Shown here: positions 26,183 through 33,562 of the stretch, in pieces
Layout: each line of letters opens with the position of its first letter
How positions within the stretch are numbered: position 1 is the first letter of the stretch
Origin: Faecalibacterium sp. I3-3-33
GTDB taxonomy: Bacteria; Bacillota; Clostridia; Oscillospirales; Ruminococcaceae
DNA: 64,000 nucleotides
Assembly: GCF_023347295.1 (NCBI RefSeq)
Contig: NZ_CP094469.1
Coordinates: 2,790,001 to 2,854,000, forward strand
Direction of reading: 5' to 3'
Position numbers and translations under genes: made by a program
Notes under the pieces: generated by a model
Databases searched by the model: none
What the model was told of the DNA's origin: nothing
The model's input: the letters and a program-made list of their open reading frames with translations, nothing else

Positions 26183-26470
26183 AAGACAGCTTTTGCCCTG
26201 AAAGTTCAGGGCGAACAAGCTGTCTTATAATGTCCGCGGTGCCACCTGAATTACCGGAAGTGTCCGGTCGCTCACGCGCTCTTTGTTTAAGCGCTGTCCC
26301 TGTAACGCTGGACCTGCGGCGCACCTACTTTGCGGCAGACGCGCTGCCGTGTTCAGTTTGCTGCTCCCGGGTGTTCGTTCACGCGGCGCACGGGCGCGGC
26401 TCTCAGCTGTGCCGCACTCTCTGGGCCGGACGGCCCGCGCTACTTTTCCCGTTCCTTGCATTTGTTGTTT
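26183..26470 (-). promoter_or_regulatory. T-box riboswitch, asparagine-specific
   Basis: The minus strand carries the T-box core GGTGGCACCGCG (about 26235-26247) followed by a long terminator stem (AAGACAGCTT at 26226 to AAGCTGTCTT at 26183) and a T-rich tail. Upstream are stem-I elements: AGTA and AGAGAG bulges, and the specifier region GTGAACGAACACC, in which AAC (26375-26373), an Asn codon, matches the downstream asnS. Uncharged tRNA-Asn should favour antitermination. Confidence 0.92.
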
Positions 26471-26471
26471 T

Positions 26472-26500
26472 AAAATAGCACGTTGGCGGCATTTTGTCAA
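26472..26500 (-). promoter_or_regulatory. asnS T-box promoter
   Basis: Minus-strand TTGACA (26500-26495), 17-bp spacer, TATTTT (26477-26472). Confidence 0.75.
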
Positions 26501-26539
26501 CCTCACCGCACGGCATTGAATAAAATTCTGCGTTTTTTC

Positions 26540-26568
26540 TTGTCAGAACGCCTTTTCTCTGGTAAAAT
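26540..26568 (+). promoter_or_regulatory. Promoter of the lipoprotein gene
   Basis: TTGTCA (26540-26545), 17-bp spacer, TAAAAT (26563-26568). Confidence 0.65.
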
Positions 26569-26610
26569 GGAAAAAGCGGTATTCCGCAAAAACAGATACT
26601 GGAGGAGATC

Positions 26611-27162
26611 ATGAAACACGCACACCGCGCCATCCGTCTTTTGACCCTCGCCGTGGTCAGCTGCGCACTGGCAGCCCTGCTGAGCGGCTGCACCAAGGAG
26701 GAATTCATTGCCGGGTACAACGAGTTTCTGTTCGGCGACTGGTTCCCCTCTCCCCCAAGTGCCGGGGAAAGCACTTACGAAGGAGGTTCCGCATCAGTGG
26801 AGGACAGCGGTCACGTCTACGACCCGCCAAACCCGGAGTGCGATGCCAAGATCTCCTCGCTGATGAGCCAGCTGTATTCGCTGGAGTCTGCGGCACGGTC
26901 GGATGTCAGCAGTGCCATCCAGCGCGCAAAGGACGAATACCACGCCCTGCCCGCCAGCGAGCGCAACCTTATCAATAAGGCCAGCATTGCCTACAAGCAT
27001 CTTTCCTCGGTGGAAAGCACCTACGACAGTGCCGTCTCCTCGGTGGTCAGCGAGATGCGCAGCATCCTGCGGGAGTATAACCAGCCCGAGACCGTAGCCG
27101 ATCAGGCATGGAGCTACTACCAGTCTGCCAAGCGCAGCATGATCTCCAGCCTTGGCGGCTGA
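26611..27162 (+). CDS. Lipoprotein of unknown function
   Basis: 183 residues. A type II signal peptide ends in the lipobox LLSGC (Cys about residue 27). The mature protein has a short Pro/Ser region and then a helical, probably coiled-coil domain (residues about 85-180) with Ser- and Ala-rich heptads. The ATG follows GGAGGAG. It is transcribed alone and ends 1 bp from the convergent spoIIP gene. No family recognised. Confidence 0.8.
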   Translation: MKHAHRAIRLLTLAVVSCALAALLSGCTKEEFIAGYNEFLFGDWFPSPPSAGESTYEGGSASVEDSGHVYDPPNPECDAKISSLMSQLYSLESAARSDVSSAIQRAKDEYHALPASERNLINKASIAYKHLSSVESTYDSAVSSVVSEMRSILREYNQPETVADQAWSYYQSAKRSMISSLGG

Positions 27163-27163
27163 T

Positions 27164-28291
27164 TCAGCCTAATAATGTTTCCACGAGGCCCTGTGCTGCC
27201 AGATATCCGGCGTACAGGGCCTCATTTAAGTTGTTGCCGTGCCCGCCGATCTCGATCAGCAAGCTGCCGGTGGTCAGGTCCTGATTATAGAACCGGTAGC
27301 TGAACAGCACCGGACGGGTAAAGCCGGGATATTTTGCTTCCATGCTGCGCTCCCACGCGGCGGCAAAGCGCAGGTTCTGCCGCCATGCAGGCAGCTGCAC
27401 ACTGGTGCCGTTGTCGCACCCGCAGATGATCATCACCTGCGCCGCCTGCCGCCCGTCTATGGTGCACACCGGGGCGCAGCGGGTGCCGTTTTCCCGCTCG
27501 ATGGCGTCGCGGTGGACGTCCAGCACCACCTTGATGCTGGGGTACTGCGCCAGATACTGCTGCACCACCGCCCGGCTGTTGGCATAGCTGCCGGTGTAGC
27601 TGGGGTAGTCGTTCAGGGTCTCGTCGTGCAGGGTGCAGATGCCCGCCGCGTTGAGGGTATCTGCCATCACCCGCCCCACCGCGCACATATTGATGCTGCG
27701 GTCGGTGCTGCGTGCCCCGTCTCCGGGGGTGAACCACAACCCGGCAGAAAGGCGGTAGTCCTCGGTGGCGTGGGTGTGCATAATGAGCACCTGCGGCGCG
27801 GCACTGTCCTTTTCGATGGCAAAGGGCAAGGGCTGCGCCGCCTCGGCGGCGATGTCTGCCGCCGATTGCCGGGTGTTATTTTTGATGCTGCCCGCGCCGC
27901 AGGGGATGTACTTTTCGCCGCTGCCCTGCCCGAACTGCTGCTCTGTTACTGTACCGGCATCGGCGGGGCGGGCTTCGTCCGGCTGCAAGGCCACAAAATA
28001 CTGCTCCACCCCGGTCTGCACCGGGGCGGCAGTCTCCTGCGCCGGAGAGGGCGCGGACGCGGCTTCCGGCACGCTTTCCGCAGACGCCGCCGCAGCCCGG
28101 CTCTCCACCGCCTGCTGTCCCAGATGCAGCAAAGTCTGCGCGGCGGGCACCGGCGCCGCCAGAAAGGCCGCCAGCACCAGCGCGGCACTGCGGGCAAAGA
28201 TGCACAGGGCCGCAAACAGCACCGCAGCCTGCAAAAAGGGCACTGCCCTGCTCTGCCCCGCAGGCAGACGCCAAGGCTCTCTGCTGCGCAT
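27164..28291 (-). CDS. spoIIP: Stage II sporulation protein P (SpoIIP)
   Basis: Membrane-anchored peptidoglycan amidase/endopeptidase that works with SpoIID and SpoIIM during engulfment. 375 residues: N-terminal membrane segments, a long variable linker, then the amidase domain with VLIMHTHATEDY and a late SLLIEIGGHGNNLNEA motif carrying the metal-binding residues. The ATG at 28291 has AAAGGAGG 7 nt upstream; a GTG at 28312 covers that RBS and is rejected. It is 17 bp downstream of gpr. Confidence 0.85.
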   Translation of the reverse strand: MRSREPWRLPAGQSRAVPFLQAAVLFAALCIFARSAALVLAAFLAAPVPAAQTLLHLGQQAVESRAAAASAESVPEAASAPSPAQETAAPVQTGVEQYFVALQPDEARPADAGTVTEQQFGQGSGEKYIPCGAGSIKNNTRQSAADIAAEAAQPLPFAIEKDSAAPQVLIMHTHATEDYRLSAGLWFTPGDGARSTDRSINMCAVGRVMADTLNAAGICTLHDETLNDYPSYTGSYANSRAVVQQYLAQYPSIKVVLDVHRDAIERENGTRCAPVCTIDGRQAAQVMIICGCDNGTSVQLPAWRQNLRFAAAWERSMEAKYPGFTRPVLFSYRFYNQDLTTGSLLIEIGGHGNNLNEALYAGYLAAQGLVETLLG

Positions 28292-28308
28292 GGCAAGACC
28301 TCCTTTCT

Positions 28309-29094
28309 TCACCCCGTCAGCCAGCAGAGCTGCTGCACGGTAAGGCGGGGCTGCAAGGCGCGGTTGACGCTGCCCGCCAGCAGCGCCGCGCCGTGGGCGA
28401 TGACGCTGTCCAGCGCGCGGGGCGTGACCACAAGGTCTGCGCCCTCCTGCGCCTGCATCAGGGTAGGGATGCCCGCCGCCACCACCGGCACGCCAAGGGT
28501 GTCCCGGGTCAGGTGGCGGGTGTGGTCAGCCTGCGCCGGGTAAAGCCCCGAGTCCGAAAACTGCACCGTGCGCCCCAGCCGCTGCCCCTCGGCGGAGCAG
28601 AGACTGTCCACGCAGACCACCGCCGCCGGGCGCAGCTGCCCCACCAGCGCCGCCGCCAGCTGCTGCAGCGAAAGCCCGGTGGCTGCCGCCACCCCGGGCG
28701 CAACGGCCGCTACCGGGCGCAGGCCCCGCACCGGCGGGGCAGTGCCCGCGCCCATGGTAACAAGGATGCGCTGCACCGTGCGCGGGCCAAGAGCATCGGC
28801 GGTGATGCGGCGGTTGCCCACCCCCAGCACCAGCACCGGCCCTTCCGGCGGCAGCAGGGCGCGCAGCTCCCGGGCGCACACCTCTATGACGGCGGCGTCC
28901 CGCTCGTCCAGCACGCTGACGCTGGGCATTTCCAGCGTGACGTACCTGCCCCGGGGGCGGCTGAGCCCCTCGCGGGCGATCTCCACCCTTGTCACCGTCA
29001 CCCCGCCGTGGCGGGCGGTAGCCAGCCGCACCCCTGCGGGCAGGGGCTGCGCTGCTGCCGAAAACAGCTCGTCGGCCATATCCGTAGTACGCAT
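28309..29094 (-). CDS. gpr: GPR germination protease
   Basis: Aspartic-type protease that degrades small acid-soluble spore proteins at germination. 261 residues, shorter than the usual 320-370. Visible family features are GVGNRRITADALGPRTV (Asp), PVAAVAPGVAAATGL, VVCVDSLCS (Asp), QFSDSGLYP and LGVPVVAAGIPTL. The start at 29094 is taken because the longer frame reaches into the rpsT promoter; its RBS (CGGAGAG) is weak. Adjacent to spoIIP, as in many Clostridia. Confidence 0.85.
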   Translation of the reverse strand: MRTTDMADELFSAAAQPLPAGVRLATARHGGVTVTRVEIAREGLSRPRGRYVTLEMPSVSVLDERDAAVIEVCARELRALLPPEGPVLVLGVGNRRITADALGPRTVQRILVTMGAGTAPPVRGLRPVAAVAPGVAAATGLSLQQLAAALVGQLRPAAVVCVDSLCSAEGQRLGRTVQFSDSGLYPAQADHTRHLTRDTLGVPVVAAGIPTLMQAQEGADLVVTPRALDSVIAHGAALLAGSVNRALQPRLTVQQLCWLTG

Positions 29095-29191
29095 TTTCCA
29101 CACTCTCCGTTCCTTTTGGGGGCAAAAGCCCGCTTTCTTGCCGGAAAGTATGGGAAAAACAAAACTTTTCCAAACAAAAATCAAAAAAACG

Positions 29192-29220
29192 CTTGCGCTG
29201 GTACGCGAAATATGGTATCA
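29192..29220 (+). promoter_or_regulatory. rpsT promoter
   Basis: TTGCGC (29192-29197), 17-bp spacer, TATCAT (29215-29220); gpr is divergent on the other side. Confidence 0.65.
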
Positions 29221-29259
29221 TAGGGTGCGCTGTTATAGGTAGCCAAGGAGGTGGAACGA

Positions 29260-29520
29260 ATGCCTAACATCAAATCTCAGAAGGACCGCGTCGTGCAGGC
29301 TGCTGCAGAGCAGGCTCACAACAAGGCCATTAAGACCAACCTGAAAACAGTCGTCAAGAAGGCAGACGCTGCCATCGATGCGAATGCCGCTGACAAGGAC
29401 GCAACCGTCCTGGCTGCTGTTTCCGCGATCGACAAGGCTCGCGCTAAGGGTGTCATCAAGAAGAACACCGCCAGCCGCAAGATCAGCCGTATGGCAAAGC
29501 GTGCTAACAAGAACGCTTGA
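29260..29520 (+). CDS. rpsT: 30S ribosomal protein S20
   Basis: 86 residues, basic and helical: start MPNIKSQKDRV, internal KNTASRKISRMAKRANK. The ATG at 29260 has AAGGAGG 8 nt upstream; the in-frame ATG three codons before is too close to the RBS. Single gene between the gpr/spoIIP and spoVA groups. Confidence 0.95.
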   Translation: MPNIKSQKDRVVQAAAEQAHNKAIKTNLKTVVKKADAAIDANAADKDATVLAAVSAIDKARAKGVIKKNTASRKISRMAKRANKNA

Positions 29521-29544
29521 TCGCGCAGTTTGATTGACGAACAA

Positions 29545-29579
29545 AACCTCTGTACCGGGTACCCGGCACAGGGGTTTTT
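29545..29579 (+). terminator. Terminator of rpsT
   Basis: CCTCTGTACCGGG pairs with CCCGGCACAGGGG (one mismatch), followed by TTTTTGTTTTTT. Confidence 0.85.
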
Positions 29580-29591
29580 GTTTTTTCGGGG

Positions 29592-29843
29592 CTATACCCC
29601 GCACAGCGCGACAAGGCTCTGCCGCTGCACCGGCTCCAGCAGCTGCTCCGGCGGCAACGGCTGCGGCGGCACCGCCATCCACCACGCCGCCCATGCGGCG
29701 GGTACCACCACCGCCAGCGAAAGCCCCGGGTACAACAGCGCCGGCTCGTGCAGCCACGGGCTGCCGGGCGGCAGCACCAGCGCCGTGCACAGGCACAGCG
29801 CCGCCCACAGCTCCCACAATACGGTCTGTCCGCTGTGTTTCAT
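29592..29843 (-). CDS. Small two-TM protein after the spoVA operon
   Basis: 83 residues with two hydrophobic segments (about residues 8-28 and 38-58) and a Pro/Gln-rich tail. The ATG at 29843 is preceded by a near-perfect RBS GGAGGTGA, which is why it is called despite its size. It begins 76 bp after spoVAE on the same strand and could be part of that transcript. No family recognised. Confidence 0.6.
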   Translation of the reverse strand: MKHSGQTVLWELWAALCLCTALVLPPGSPWLHEPALLYPGLSLAVVVPAAWAAWWMAVPPQPLPPEQLLEPVQRQSLVALCGV

Positions 29844-29919
29844 GCGCCTCACCTCCGTTTTGCTCCCAGTTTACCAGCCGCCGGGCGCAAAATATGGCGA
29901 AGCAGCGCAGACAAACAGC

Positions 29920-30276
29920 TTAGTTCTGGTCGTGGCTTTTACCCACAAGGCTGCACACCACGCCGCAGACAAGGCTTGCGGTGATGCCCGCAGAAGCCGC
30001 AGTCAGTCCGCCGGTCAGGATGCCGATGGCACCCTTTTCTGCCACGGCGGTGCGCACCCCCTTTGCCAGCAGATGCCCAAAGCCCAGCAGCGGCACACTC
30101 GCCCCCGCACCGGCAAACTCTGCCAGCGGCGCATACAGCCCCACCGCCGAAAGTACCACTCCCGCCACCACATAGCCGGTCAGAATGCGGGCCGGGGTCA
30201 GCTTTGTCAGGTCGATGAACAGCTGCCCCACCGCGCAGAGGACACCGCCTATTAAAAATGCCCACAGATAGTTCAT
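29920..30276 (-). CDS. spoVAE: SpoVAE, spore dipicolinate channel subunit
   Basis: 118 residues, three to four membrane segments, with GFGHLLAKGV and GILTGGLTAASAGITASL as in SpoVAE/SpoVAC-type proteins. In spore formers SpoVA proteins move dipicolinate into the spore. RBS GGAG precedes the ATG, and it begins 1 bp after the spoVAD stop, so the two are coupled. Confidence 0.85.
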   Translation of the reverse strand: MNYLWAFLIGGVLCAVGQLFIDLTKLTPARILTGYVVAGVVLSAVGLYAPLAEFAGAGASVPLLGFGHLLAKGVRTAVAEKGAIGILTGGLTAASAGITASLVCGVVCSLVGKSHDQN

Positions 30277-30277
30277 T

Positions 30278-31294
30278 TCAGTTCTCCTTTTCCGGTGCGG
30301 TCAGCTCCACCAAATGTGCCACCGCCGGGATGCTCTCCTTCTGTAAAAAGGTGGTCTGGCTCATCAGCGCCCCGGTGGCGATAAACAGCACCCGGCGGCT
30401 GCCCCGGCGCAGCAGCTTTGGCAGGATATGCCCGCAGAGCACAGCGGCGCAGCAGCCCGCGCCCGAGCCGCCGCTTTTTACCCGCTGCTCCCCGGCATCG
30501 TAGAGCAGACAGCCGCAGTCCGCGTGGTTTTTCAGCAGCAGACCCTCTGCTGCCAATAACTCCCGCAGCATCTGACTGCCCACCAGCCCAAGGTCGCCGG
30601 TATAGATGCAGTCAAAATCCCGCAGTTCGGCGCGGGTATCGGCAAGATACTGTAACAAGGTAGCGGCTGCTGCCGGTGCCATGGCTGCGCCCATGTTGTT
30701 GATATCTTTAATATTATAATCCTGCACCCGCCCAAAGGTGGCGGCAGCAATGCCCACCCCCTGCCCTGCCGGGCGCAGCAGGCAGCACCCGGCGGCGGTA
30801 GCCGTCCACTGGGCGGTAGGGGTGCGCACCGCGCCGTAACTCAGCGGGGTGCGGAACTGACGTTCTGCCGCGCAGAAATGGCTGGAGGTCATGGCCAGCA
30901 GGTTCTGCGCCGCGCCGCTGCTGCACAGCGCCGCGCCCAGTGCCAGCGCCTCCGCCATGGTGCTGCACGCCCCGAACAGCCCCGCAAAGGGCACCCCCAG
31001 CTCCCGCAGCGCGTAGCCGGAGGCGGTGCACTGCGCCTGTAAGTCCCCTGCCAGCGCAAGGTCTACCCGCTCGGCGGGCAGAGACGCTTTTTGCAGGCAG
31101 AGCCGCGCCGCCCGCAGCTGCAATTGCTTTTCGGCGGCCTCCCAGCTGCGCTGTCCCAGCCGGTTGTCGGTGGTCAGTTCGTCAAAGCCCGCTGCCAGCG
31201 GGCCTTCGCTCTCTTTTTTGCCGCCCACCGCCGCCTGTGCGGCGATGACCGGCGGGGTATGAAACAACAGGGTATCGCCCCGGCGCTCTGTCAT
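30278..31294 (-). CDS. spoVAD: SpoVAD, dipicolinate-binding protein
   Basis: 338 residues with the thiolase-like fold that binds dipicolinate. Family-like segments are TPPVIAAQAAVGGKKESEGPL, GVPFAGLFGACSTMAEAL (Cys) and NNMGAAMAPAAAATLLQY. RBS AAAGGGAG precedes the ATG. It lies between spoVAC and spoVAE; an 87-bp gap separates it from spoVAC and contains weak inverted repeats. Confidence 0.9.
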   Translation of the reverse strand: MTERRGDTLLFHTPPVIAAQAAVGGKKESEGPLAAGFDELTTDNRLGQRSWEAAEKQLQLRAARLCLQKASLPAERVDLALAGDLQAQCTASGYALRELGVPFAGLFGACSTMAEALALGAALCSSGAAQNLLAMTSSHFCAAERQFRTPLSYGAVRTPTAQWTATAAGCCLLRPAGQGVGIAAATFGRVQDYNIKDINNMGAAMAPAAAATLLQYLADTRAELRDFDCIYTGDLGLVGSQMLRELLAAEGLLLKNHADCGCLLYDAGEQRVKSGGSGAGCCAAVLCGHILPKLLRRGSRRVLFIATGALMSQTTFLQKESIPAVAHLVELTAPEKEN

Positions 31295-31381
31295 AAAAAT
31301 TTCTCCCTTTCTGCAAAAAATGCCCCGGAACGTGCTATACTGGTGCTGTGGCGCTGCAATATCCGGCGGGGCTGTTCCGTA

Positions 31382-31831
31382 TTATAAAGCAGAGGCCCCC
31401 AGCAGCCAGAGCACCACACCGTACACCACCGCCGCCAGCGTGCCGTACACGATGACCGGCCCGGCGATAAGGAACATCTTGGCGCCCGTGCCCGGCACAC
31501 GCCCCTCGGCTTTGAACTCGATGGCCGCGCTGACCACCGCGTTGGCAAAGCCGGTGATGGGCACCAGCGACCCCGCCCCGGCCTTTGCCGCCAGCTTCTG
31601 GTACCAGCCCAGCGTGGTCAGCACCGCCGAGAGCAAAATCAGGGTGCAGCTGGTCAGAGTGCCCGCCGCTTCGGCGTCCGCGCCCTGCCGCAAAAAAAGC
31701 TGCCGCAGCCCTTCGCCCAGCAGGCAGATGCCGCCGCCCACGCAGAACGCCCACAAGCAGTCTGCCAAAAGCGGCGAGTGCGGCCCGGCCTTTTGCACCC
31801 GGCGTGCGTATTCCTGCGCTGTCATCTTCAT
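31382..31831 (-). CDS. spoVAC: SpoVAC, spore dipicolinate channel subunit
   Basis: 149 residues with four membrane segments and the family start MKMTAQEYARRVQKAGPHSP (the ATG two codons in is an alternative start). First gene of spoVAC-AD-AE. A sigma-G-like promoter lies about 24-53 bp upstream. SpoVAC acts as a mechanosensitive-like channel for dipicolinate in Bacillus. Confidence 0.88.
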   Translation of the reverse strand: MKMTAQEYARRVQKAGPHSPLLADCLWAFCVGGGICLLGEGLRQLFLRQGADAEAAGTLTSCTLILLSAVLTTLGWYQKLAAKAGAGSLVPITGFANAVVSAAIEFKAEGRVPGTGAKMFLIAGPVIVYGTLAAVVYGVVLWLLGASAL

Positions 31832-31854
31832 CTTCCCGCGCCCCCTTTTGCGGA

Positions 31855-31884
31855 TAGTCTGCCCGGGGCGGCGGGTGCTTATCC
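31855..31884 (-). promoter_or_regulatory. Sigma-G-like promoter of the spoVA operon
   Basis: Minus-strand GGATA (31884-31880), exactly 18 bp, then CAGACTA (31861-31855). Forespore sigma-G promoters have a G-A-T-purine -35 and CATnnTA -10 at 18 bp, so this fits with one mismatch in the -10. Confidence 0.5.
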
Positions 31885-31910
31885 TTTTTTTGTGAAAGAA
31901 GGTATAGTCT

Positions 31911-32732
31911 ATGCGTTCTTCCCATCATCGCAACCATCACGCCCGCCGTCTGCTCTGCCTGACGGCGCTGGCCTGTTTTGTGGCGGGCGGCACTGCCTAC
32001 GCCTGCACCCGCAAAGCTGCGGTGCCGCAGCTGCCCGAGCTGCCTGCCGAAAGCCTTGTGCAGCAGCCCGCCGAGAACGGCGCGCAGCAGAGCACCCTTA
32101 CCGCCGCACAGGCACAGGCGCTGCTGGACGACCCCCGCATGATCCTTGTGAGCCGCACCCACAAGATGCCGGAGGACTACCCCGTCGAGACCAAGGAATG
32201 CGGCTCGGCCACCGCCATCAACAAGACCTTGCAGACCGAAGCCGCCGACGCCTTTCTCTCCATGCAGGCTGCTGCCGCCAAGGACGGCGTGGATGTGCGG
32301 ATGCAAAGCGGCTACCGCAGCGTCAGCTACCAGAAAAAGCTGTACGACAACAAGACCCAGTATTACCGCAGCAAGGGTCTGAGCGAAGCCGCCGCCCGGG
32401 AAAAGGCCGCCACCATCGTCAACCCGCCGGGCTGCTCGGAGCACAACTGCGGTCTTGCCGCCGACCTGAACAGCCCGGAGCACACCACCCTTGACACCGG
32501 CTTTGCCGACACCGCCGCCTTCCGCTGGCTGTGCGAGAACGCGGAGCAGTATGGCTTTATCCTGCGCTACCCCAAGGAAGCCGAAAGCGTGACCGGCATC
32601 ACCTACGAGCCGTGGCACTGGCGCTATGTAGGCCCGGAAAACGCCGCCCTGCTCAACCAGAGCGGCCTGTGTCTGGAGGACGCGGTCGCCGTTTTGCAGC
32701 GCATTGCCGCCGGGGAGACCGTGACCGGTTAA
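31911..32732 (+). CDS. D-alanyl-D-alanine carboxypeptidase, VanY type
   Basis: 273 residues, exported through an N-terminal signal segment (about residues 12-32). Zinc ligands of the M15/VanY fold are visible: SGYRS, SEHNCGLAADL (His, Asp) and EPWHWRYVG (Glu, His). It trims the terminal D-Ala of peptidoglycan stem peptides. The upstream RBS is GAAGG. It is divergent from spoVAC; no resistance genes are near, so housekeeping cell-wall trimming is likely. Confidence 0.9.
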   Translation: MRSSHHRNHHARRLLCLTALACFVAGGTAYACTRKAAVPQLPELPAESLVQQPAENGAQQSTLTAAQAQALLDDPRMILVSRTHKMPEDYPVETKECGSATAINKTLQTEAADAFLSMQAAAAKDGVDVRMQSGYRSVSYQKKLYDNKTQYYRSKGLSEAAAREKAATIVNPPGCSEHNCGLAADLNSPEHTTLDTGFADTAAFRWLCENAEQYGFILRYPKEAESVTGITYEPWHWRYVGPENAALLNQSGLCLEDAVAVLQRIAAGETVTG

Positions 32733-32770
32733 AATCCAATGAAAACTGCCGGAAAACCCTGTGGGGTGCG

Positions 32771-32799
32771 TTGCAATTTACCTGCTGTTATGGTAAGAT
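32771..32799 (+). promoter_or_regulatory. Promoter of the DUF4358 lipoprotein
   Basis: TTGCAA (32771-32776), 17-bp spacer, TAAGAT (32794-32799). Confidence 0.65.
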
Positions 32800-32873
32800 A
32801 AATACAGTCTGCCCGTGTGCGCGGCACAGCCCCGCACCCCGACAAATGAATTCAACAAAAGAAGGAATATTTT

Positions 32874-33443
32874 ATGATAAACCGCACAAAACTTTCTGTG
32901 ATCGCCGTCAGCGCCGTGCTGGCTGTTGCCCTGACCGGCTGCGGCGGCAGTGCTTCTTCCGCGCCGTCCTCCGTGTCCAGCGCCTCCGCCTCTGCACCGG
33001 CTTCCAGCACTGCCGCCCCGGCAGCGGATACCACCGAAAACGGCACTGCCGATCTGGACAGCGCCGTGGAGTCCCTGCTGGCTGCCAACCCCATCTCCAA
33101 CCAGTTCGAGATCGCCGCCATGAACATCGAGTACGACTTTGGCCTGAAGGCGGAGGACGTAGCCGCCTACAAGGGCGTGAAGAGCAATGACAACGGTGAC
33201 GCCGGCCTTGTGCTGGTGGTGGAAGCCGCTTCCGGCAAGGCACAGGACGTGGTGACCGCGCTGGAAAGCTACAAGCAGGATCAGGTGGCTTTCTACGGCA
33301 ACTACGCCGAGTTTGCACAGGCACAGAGCAACGTGGAAAACGCCATCATCTCCTCCAAGGGCGACCGTGTGGTCATGGTGATTGCCTCCAACGCGTGCAC
33401 CGCAGACCTGACCAGTGCTGTGGACAGCGCCCTGAACAGCTGA
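32874..33443 (+). CDS. DUF4358-type lipoprotein
   Basis: 189 residues: lipobox LTGCGG (Cys about residue 23), a Ser/Ala-rich tether (about residues 25-60), then a domain with AAMNIEYDFGLKAEDVAAYKG and repeated charged helices, which I recognise as the DUF4358 pattern. RBS GAAGGAA. In other Clostridia such genes often sit beside MBOAT/DHHW acetylation genes, which is the case here. Confidence 0.75.
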   Translation: MINRTKLSVIAVSAVLAVALTGCGGSASSAPSSVSSASASAPASSTAAPAADTTENGTADLDSAVESLLAANPISNQFEIAAMNIEYDFGLKAEDVAAYKGVKSNDNGDAGLVLVVEAASGKAQDVVTALESYKQDQVAFYGNYAEFAQAQSNVENAIISSKGDRVVMVIASNACTADLTSAVDSALNS

Positions 33444-33456
33444 ATCTGACCTTCCG

Positions 33457-33487
33457 AGCCGGTGCCATCTGCGGCATCGGCTTTTTT
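33457..33487 (+). terminator. Terminator of the DUF4358 gene
   Basis: AGCCGGTGCC/GGCATCGGCT stem (one G-T) followed by six T; partial readthrough into the MBOAT gene is possible as no other promoter is seen. Confidence 0.8.
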
Positions 33488-33562
33488 CAGTCAAGCCCTC
33501 CCGCACCCGGGATGGGAAAACCGTTATTGCCCGCAAAACTTGTAAAAAAGGAGGCTGACCCC

